From positions 27,286 through 91,285 of the forward strand of contig CAVXNX010000011.1 in NCBI GenBank assembly GCA_963763215.1: 64,000 nucleotides of DNA. The letters are read 5' to 3'. Source of the stretch: DASQZK01 sp963763215 (GTDB lineage Bacteria > Bacteroidota > Bacteroidia > Bacteroidales > GCA-2748055). Shown here one piece after another: positions 59,273 to 64,000 of this stretch. The translations under genes were made by a program, and so were the position numbers. Every line of letters starts with the position of its first letter. Positions within the stretch are counted from its first letter, which is position 1. The notes below the pieces were generated by a model. That model had not been told where the DNA came from, did not search any database, and saw only the letters and a program-made list of their open reading frames with translations.

Positions 59273-60120
59273 TTATTTGGTGATTTGGTGATTTGGTGAT
59301 TTGGTGAAGTTTTGAAGAGGTGAAGAAGTATTGAAGGGGTAAGGTAATGAAGAGATGAGGTGATGAAGAGGGGGAGTTTTGAAGGGATGGATTCCAGTAA
59401 GAATATTAAGGATAGGTAAACTGTATTTAGAATGATATTGTTTACCTATTTTCTTTTAGTATCCATACGATCTTTGAATGTTTTGCGACTGGATGAGAAG
59501 ATGAAGAGGAGTTCCTGCGCTTCTTTCATCAGGGTTATCAGTCGAAGGATCATCTGAAATTCCAGATTCCTTTATGAGCTCAAGCCAGAGACCGGTTTCG
59601 TCTGTTTCTTCGACCACAATACATAATTTTGAATAAAATTCCCGGTCCGAGCGTGCTCTGCGGGATGCTCTGTAGTTTGCGGCAACTGAGGTTCCACACC
59701 GCAATAGTTGATTTCCCATAACATTTGCTGCACCCGTATGAGGTAGCTTCTGATAAAACTTTATAACCTCCAATGCGAACATTTTTGTTCTCTCGGAAAG
59801 ATCCGTTCTATCCATAATTATGTTACTTTAGAGGCTAATACTAACTATAGCGAATATTTCGAATATGTTAGTGATAATCAAAATATTAAGACATCACCAA
59901 ATCAAGACATCACCAAATCAAAACTTTATAAAATCAGAACATCGTAACATCGGAACTTCATAAAATCACAAAATCAGAACATCAAAACTTCATAAAATCA
60001 AAACATCAAAACATCAAAACTTCATAAAATCATAAAATCACAAAATCAGAACATCAAAACTTCATAAAATCAAAACATCAAAACTTCACCAAATCACCAA
60101 ATCACCAAATCACCAAATAA
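59273..60120. mobile_element. S23 four-helix-bundle cassette bounded by 43-bp inverted repeats
   Basis: 59273-59315 and 60078-60120 are perfect inverted complements of 43 bases, each made of four ATTTGGTG octamers plus an AAGTTTTGA end. Between them lie one leftward gene (four-helix-bundle protein) and degenerate AT-rich repeats (ATCAAAAC, TTCATAAAATC) at 59880-60077. The unit fills almost exactly the gap between two tRNA genes. It looks like an inserted or expanding element; no transposase is present. Confidence 0.5.
59446..59815 (-). CDS. Four-helix-bundle protein (S23 / 23S rRNA intervening-sequence family; one frameshift)
   Basis: Small protein of the S23 family, relatives of which are encoded in intervening sequences of 23S rRNA and of the DGR accessory protein Avd. 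Visible helices: KMFALEVIKFYQKLP, the QLLRCGTSVAANYRASRRARS signature, EFYSKLCIVVEETDETGLWLELI. As read, the tail is non-homologous; removing one A from AAA at 59557-59559 (plus strand) restores a helix LRLITLMKEAQELLFIFSSS and a KDRMDTKRK end with stop at 59446. About 122 residues, normal. It probably binds RNA (inference). It is the only gene in the inverted-repeat cassette. Confidence 0.82.
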
Positions 60121-60124
60121 TTCT
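59816..60124. repeat. Degenerate AT-rich short repeats upstream of tRNA-Leu
   Basis: From about 59880 the sequence is built of permuted 7-10-base words: ATCACCAAATC, AACATCAAAAC, TTCATAAAATC. It ends in four CACCAAAT octamers that form the right inverted repeat of the S23 cassette. No gene is supported. Confidence 0.7.
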
Positions 60125-60210
60125 GCCCGGATGGCGGAATAGGTAGACGCGCTGGACTTAAAATCCAGTGGCCAGAAATGGCCGTGCCGGTTCGATCCCG
60201 GTTCCGGGTA
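60125..60210 (+). tRNA. tRNA-Leu (anticodon TAA)
   Basis: 86 bases with the class II shape: acceptor GCCCGGA/TCCGGGT plus discriminator A, D arm, anticodon loop ACTTAAAAT with TAA, a long variable arm (GGCCAGAAATGGCC) and T arm GCCGG-TTCGATC-CCGGT. CCA is not encoded. It lies four bases after the right inverted repeat of the S23 cassette. Confidence 0.97.
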
Positions 60211-60219
60211 CGCTCTTTT

Positions 60220-60252
60220 ACCATGGCTTTGTTTTAGGGCCATGGTTTTTTT
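60220..60252. terminator. Intrinsic terminator after tRNA-Leu
   Basis: ACCATGGC (60220-60227) pairs with GCCATGGT (60239-60246), loop of 11 bases, followed by a run of seven T. It may also serve the convergent small gene ending at 60256. Confidence 0.75.
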
Positions 60253-60255
60253 ATT

Positions 60256-60463
60256 TCAGCTCCGTTTGTTCCTTCCGATGAGAAAATAGAGAAGGGCTCC
60301 GATAAAAGGCAGGAAGATGATCAGCAGGACCCAGACAATCTTGTCATTGCCTTCAAAACGGCCGGTCAAACGTCGATCAGTGCAACAGGGGAAAGAGGGC
60401 GATGAAGAAGACGATGAAGAGGATGCCCAGAACGCCACCTACTCCGAAAAAACATGGTATCAT
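60256..60463 (-). CDS. PLDc_N-type small membrane protein (two one-base deletions)
   Basis: Begins at the ATG at 60463 with MIPCFFGVGGVLGILFIVFF, a membrane helix, then after a short loop RLTGRFEGNDKIVWVLLIIF and LPFIGALLYFLIGR, the second helix with the typical PLDc_N ending G-R-N-K. The halves are in different frames; adding one base near 60382 and one near 60366 gives LLALIDVLTGRFEGNDKI and one protein of about 69 residues, the usual size. Role unknown. Confidence 0.65.
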
Positions 60464-60703
60464 AGGATGTTATTTTGGTGAGTTGTTATTGCAAGTTAAA
60501 CCGGAGATCCGGAATTTCAAAATAATCTTTAACCTGACAGGCGATGCCGGCGTTGGCTCTTTCACCGGGAAGCGTTTCTGTTCCGAAGGGGTTCGTGTGG
60601 GACTTTCAAAAAAGGAAAGCTGTCCTCCGGAAGATCAGCCTCTTTTTCAATTTGGATTAAACCAAAATCGCCGGTTTCGCTTTCAACTATCACAGGTCCT
60701 GTT

Positions 60704-62290
60704 TTATTCGCCGCTTTTCCCGTAGTTGGGCAGAACGCGGGCACTTGGATCGTTGACATCGCAGTTTTTCCATTCCTTGTTGGGCATCCACATGGATCTG
60801 ACCACTTCGGCCCTTCCCGGAAAATGTTGCTCGAAAATTTCCCGGTACATCAGAGATTCCCTGGAAATGGGAGGCGCATGTTTGTATTTCGCCTGGGCGA
60901 TGAGAAGATCCTCATCCGAATAGATATCTTCGGCATATGCTTTCAGGTAATCGACCACGCTGTGTCCGACAGCGTCGGAGAAAGCAGCCTTTTCCCGGTA
61001 GAGGATTTCATGGGGAAGGTAGTCTCCTTCAAAACTCTTCCGCAGAAGGTATTTCCCGATGCCGGTGAAATTCATCTTTTTCTCCGGGCTGATACTCATC
61101 ACATATTCAACAAAGTCGAGATCGCCGAAAGGAACGCGTGCTTCCAGACCATTTGAGGAAATACAACGGTCGGCCCGAAGTACATCGTACAGGTAGATTT
61201 CCCGGATCCGCTTTTCGGCTTCCTCCTGGAAGGCTTCCGGCGATGGGGCGAAATCGGTATACTTGTAACCAAAGATCTCATCGGAGATCTCGCCGGTCAT
61301 CAGGACCTTGATATCAGTATTCTCGCGGATGTACTTGCATACCAGGTACATTCCCACGGAGGCGCGGATGGTAGTGATATCCCAGGTTTCAATATCATAG
61401 ATCAGGGAGCTCAGCGTGTCGAAGATATCCTGTTTTTTAAAGAGGACTTCGGTATGGTCGGCCCCGAGATAATCGGCAACAATCCGGGCATATTTGGTAT
61501 CAATGGGGCCGTCTTCGATACCTACAGCGAAAGTCCTTACCGGTTTGTCCATCATCCGGGCGGCAATAGCACAGACCAGACTGGAATCAAGTCCGCCGCT
61601 GCAGAGAAATCCGACGGGCACATCGGCATGAAGCCTTTTTTCAACGCCCCTGGTTAGAAGACGGTTGATTTGAGTAAATATGGTTTCCAGATTGTCATCC
61701 TTAACCTTTTCAACCTGGGAAATATCGCGGTAAGGCAGGATGTTTTCCCCGTCGAAATAATGACCCGGAGGGAAAGGTTTAACAGTTCTGCATGAAGCGA
61801 TCAGGGCCTTCATCTCACTGGCAAACATGATGTCGCCATGTTCGGTGTACCCGTAAAATAACGGACGGATACCTATCGGATCCCTGGCAGCAAAATATTT
61901 TTTCTGTCCGGAATCGTAAATCACGAACACAAATTCAGCATCCAGTTCGAGAGCTGTCTTTTCATCCCTTTTTCAAGGAAGAGCGGGATGATCACCTCGC
62001 AATCGCTTTCGGAACTGAAAGGGAAAGGATCTTCGTAGCGTCCCTAATAGTTTACGGTAATTATATATTTCCCCGTTGCAAACCAGGTGAATATGTTCAT
62101 ACTGCAGCGGCTGGTTTCCGTCATCACTTATATCAATGATCTTCAGACGGTGAAATCCCATCCATCCTTCCTCCCCGAAATCCCGTATTATTGAATTATC
62201 GGGTCCCCGGTGCTTAAGTGATTTGAAATCATGAGGTACATCGAGCTTCAGCTTCTTGTCGTTCCCTGTATAAACCGTAAATCCACACAT
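60704..62290 (-). CDS. asnB: Asparagine synthase (glutamine-hydrolysing) (two frameshifts)
   Basis: AsnB makes asparagine from aspartate, ATP and glutamine. The N-terminal glutaminase starts with the catalytic Cys2 (MCGFTVYT) and has LKHRGPDNS and CNGEIYNYR. The synthetase domain has the PP-loop VGFLCSGGLDSSLVCAIAARM and LMTGEISDEIFGYKY, and a C-terminal DPSARVLPNYG. The link (about 61955-62045) is broken: deleting one base at 62042-62044 restores SESDCEVIIPLFLEKGMK, and a second shift at 61959-61962 returns to the original frame with ALELDAEFVFVIYD. With these the protein is about 530 residues. Confidence 0.88.
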
Positions 62291-62313
62291 ATCATCAAAT
62301 TTGAATTAATGAT

Positions 62314-62346
62314 CAAATATAATAAAATGAAATCAATATGGTCAAA
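62314..62346 (-). promoter_or_regulatory. Bacteroidetes-type promoter of asnB
   Basis: On the minus strand TTTG (62346-62343), 21 bases, TATATTTG (62321-62314), a full match to the TTTG...TAnnTTTG promoter pattern, 23 bases before the asnB ATG. Confidence 0.55.
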
Positions 62347-62898
62347 AATAACAAATATGTAATTAATAAGCACAAAAAAATGAAAAAAAATAAGTTAAAA
62401 GATTAAAATAGTTATAAATAGAAATAATCAGAGCTTAATTTTTACAAATTGTAACCGGCAGGGATAAATGGGGTGAATGGCTTATACATTGAAAGCGGTG
62501 CTATTGAACAGTGGCAACACCGGAACGTTAGTGAGGGCCCCGAATATATGATGACAGGATAGAAGAAGTGGACCGTTGATTGAGCAGAGTCGTCCCGATT
62601 GCTTAATCTGATGGCTCTATGCTAATCGGTGCGTGAACTCACCCAGACTAGTCTCCTCTCCGGAAACCCAAAAGAAAGATGGAAATCTTTATGTCGCATT
62701 CTCAACATGATATGACCTTTTATCATTTTTACCGGCATACCATTATTATTGTTTAACATAATATTAACAATTTTAAACGGTATACTTTGTTTGAATATTA
62801 TTTAGAAAAAAGATGAAATACTCCTTAAATACCATTGCAATATAGCTTAAATTGCATTACTTATTTTGAAACCACGATAATACCATCATGTCGAAGAA

Positions 62899-62931
62899 TT
62901 TGCAATTTTGTTCAATAGCATTGTATATTTG
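62899..62931 (+). promoter_or_regulatory. Bacteroidetes-type promoter of the ECF sigma gene
   Basis: TTTG (62899-62902), 21 bases, TATATTTG (62924-62931), full match to the consensus with the same spacing as the asnB promoter. The ATG at 62966 lies 34 bases downstream. Confidence 0.55.
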
Positions 62932-62965
62932 TTAAACAAAAGAAATAACCAAAAACCTTCACACC

Positions 62966-63469
62966 ATGACAGCACAAGAATTTAGCAATGCATTGATCAA
63001 CATGGAGGACAGTCTGGAGAGGTTTGCCCTGAGTCTGACTTCCAATAGGGAAGAGGCAAAGGATCTTTTGCAGGAAACTTACCTCAAAGCCCTGACCTAC
63101 AGGGAAAAATTCGTTGAATTTACCAATCTCAAAGCCTGGGCCTATACGATCATGAAGAACACCTTCATCAATAACTACCGGAAGGCCATGCGGGAAAACA
63201 CCAAGGTGGACAACACCAAGGACCTTTATTACCTGAATAATTCAAAAGAATCCCAGCTGATCAAACCCGATTCCGAAATCCGCATCAAGGAGATCAGGAA
63301 GGCTATCGAACAGCTTGACGATGATTTCAAGGTTCCTTTTAAGATGCATACCGAGGGGTACAAATATAAGGAGATTGCCGACAAGCTTGATCTCAAGATC
63401 GGAACAGTGAAAAGCCGGATCTTTTTCACCCGTAAAAAACTAATGGCATCACTGAAAGATTACAGCTAA
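62966..63469 (+). CDS. ECF-type RNA polymerase sigma factor
   Basis: 167 residues with region 2 (FALSLTSNREEAKDLLQETYLKAL, then WAYTIMKNTFINNYRK) and region 4 (GYKYKEIADKLDLKIGTVKSRIFFTRKKL, the helix-turn-helix for the -35 element). No region 3 or 1, as expected for ECF sigma factors. No anti-sigma gene follows; folE comes next, so its control partner is elsewhere. The housekeeping-type promoter before it suggests constitutive expression with regulation at protein level (inference). Confidence 0.93.
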   Translation: MTAQEFSNALINMEDSLERFALSLTSNREEAKDLLQETYLKALTYREKFVEFTNLKAWAYTIMKNTFINNYRKAMRENTKVDNTKDLYYLNNSKESQLIKPDSEIRIKEIRKAIEQLDDDFKVPFKMHTEGYKYKEIADKLDLKIGTVKSRIFFTRKKLMASLKDYS

Positions 63470-63528
63470 AATTTTTTCCGGATAAAAAAGAGAAACAAAT
63501 CCGTAAATCTTTATAACCTGATTTTCCA

Positions 63529-64000
63529 ATGGAAATTAAAGGGAATACTGTACTGAAAAACGCTTCAGATGGTTTTTCAGGCTTTGGAGAACTGACGGTT
63601 CTCGGTGACGAACATGGGGGTCAGACTGTTGCCACGCCACTGCGCGTGGATGCCTTTCAGCTGAGCGATAACCAAAAAAAGGAAAAGATCGCCTTTCATT
63701 TCCGGGAGATCATGGAAACGCTGGGTCTCGACCTGGAAGATGACAGCCTGCGCGGAACGCCCGATCGCGTCGCCCGGATGTACGTTGATGAGATTTTCTA
63801 CGGGCTCGATCCGAAGAAAAAGCCAGGGGCCGCCCTGTTTGAAAATAAGTACGGTTATGACGGGATGCTGGTGGAAAGAGATATCCGTGTGCATTCCTAC
63901 TGTGAGCATCACTTTGTCCCGATCATCGGGAGGGCTCATGTCGCCTATTTCTCTTCAGGCAGGGTCATCGGTCTGTCGAAGATCAACCGGATTGTCGATT
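63529..64000 (+). CDS. folE: GTP cyclohydrolase I, partial (runs off the window)
   Basis: Open frame from the ATG at 63529 to the window end (157 complete codons), so the C-terminus is missing. GTP cyclohydrolase I opens the GTP ring to make dihydroneopterin triphosphate for folate or related pterins. After an N-terminal extension come FHFREIMETLGLDLEDDSLR, TPDRVARMYVDEIFYGL, and the zinc-site motif HSYCEHHFVPIIGRAHVAYF with Cys and His ligands, then VIGLSKINRIVD. Normal for the family so far. Confidence 0.93.
   Translation, partial: MEIKGNTVLKNASDGFSGFGELTVLGDEHGGQTVATPLRVDAFQLSDNQKKEKIAFHFREIMETLGLDLEDDSLRGTPDRVARMYVDEIFYGLDPKKKPGAALFENKYGYDGMLVERDIRVHSYCEHHFVPIIGRAHVAYFSSGRVIGLSKINRIVD

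Larger units (their letters stand above)
62291..62965. other. Long AT-rich intergenic region with a GC-richer, hairpin-dense core
   Basis: About 675 bases separating divergent asnB and the ECF sigma gene. Promoters for both are recognisable at its ends. The middle (about 62450-62700) is more GC-rich than its flanks, has no supported ORF and can form several hairpins: CGGTG/CACCG (62496-62522), GATTGAGC..AGTCG/CGATT..GCTTAATC (62578-62608), a perfect AGACTAGTCT palindrome near 62645 and AAAGAT-GGAA-ATCTTT (62675-62690). A structured RNA is possible but not identified. Confidence 0.4.

Overview
This window comes from a member of the Bacteroidota, most likely an uncultured Bacteroidales-type organism of intermediate GC. 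The evidence is a NagB-LmbE fusion deaminase, fused SecDF, type IX secretion (T9SS) proteins (PorP/SprF, CHU_C-type sorting domain, PD40/PKD protein), the nadC-DUF4783-rlmH block, a Y_Y_Y/SpoIIE signalling protein, and promoter-like sites matching the Bacteroidetes -7 motif TAnnTTTG. No phage, integrase, CRISPR array or rRNA was found. Two tRNAs are present.

Layout. 0.2-5 kb: a DUF1343/NamZ remnant, nagB-like deaminase, a repeat-filled gap, an aminotransferase and a DUF1573 lipoprotein, all leftward except the remnant. 5.3-12.1 kb: valS, a creatininase-family protein, a nested palindrome, an autoregulated marR-DUF6064 pair, a YeeE/YedE permease and a 48-bp tandem repeat array. 12.1-19.5 kb: pdxH, nadC, DUF4783, rlmH, a very large membrane sensor kinase and an AI-2E-type permease. 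19.6-30.6 kb: a surface and signalling block with a glycine-rich T9SS cargo, PorP/SprF, a PD40/PKD lattice protein, an unassigned secreted protein and a propeller/SpoIIE phosphatase. 30.6-34.5 kb: leftward rluB-like, era, der and a lipoprotein. 34.9-42.3 kb: glmM and an adaptor/permease/TolC efflux operon followed by a transglutaminase-like/TPR protein. 42.3-53.3 kb: a MORN-type lipoprotein, mdh, a retropepsin-like protein, secDF, tatA, a Ca/Na antiporter, a LolD-like ATPase, TIGR02757, trmN6-like and saccharopine dehydrogenase. 53.3-64 kb: a low-complexity gap, mutS, a DUF6051-like hydrolase, a membrane LytTR regulator, tRNA-Gly, a four-helix-bundle (S23) cassette inside 43-bp inverted repeats, tRNA-Leu, asnB, an ECF sigma factor and the start of folE.

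Most of the window is housekeeping. The parts that merit attention are regulatory and repetitive: four helically phased GGGGTGAA repeats before the LytTR gene, twin palindromic operators around marR, the S23 cassette between two tRNAs, and a repeat family found in opposite orientation at 3.2 kb and 11.7-12.1 kb.

A caution on data quality: about a dozen genes are broken by single-base shifts. Nearly all are one extra base, usually inside or beside a short homopolymer, and they cluster at 14-23 kb, 34 kb, 39-44 kb and 59-62 kb. Long conserved genes elsewhere are intact. I treat these as probable sequence errors and annotate each gene across its whole span.
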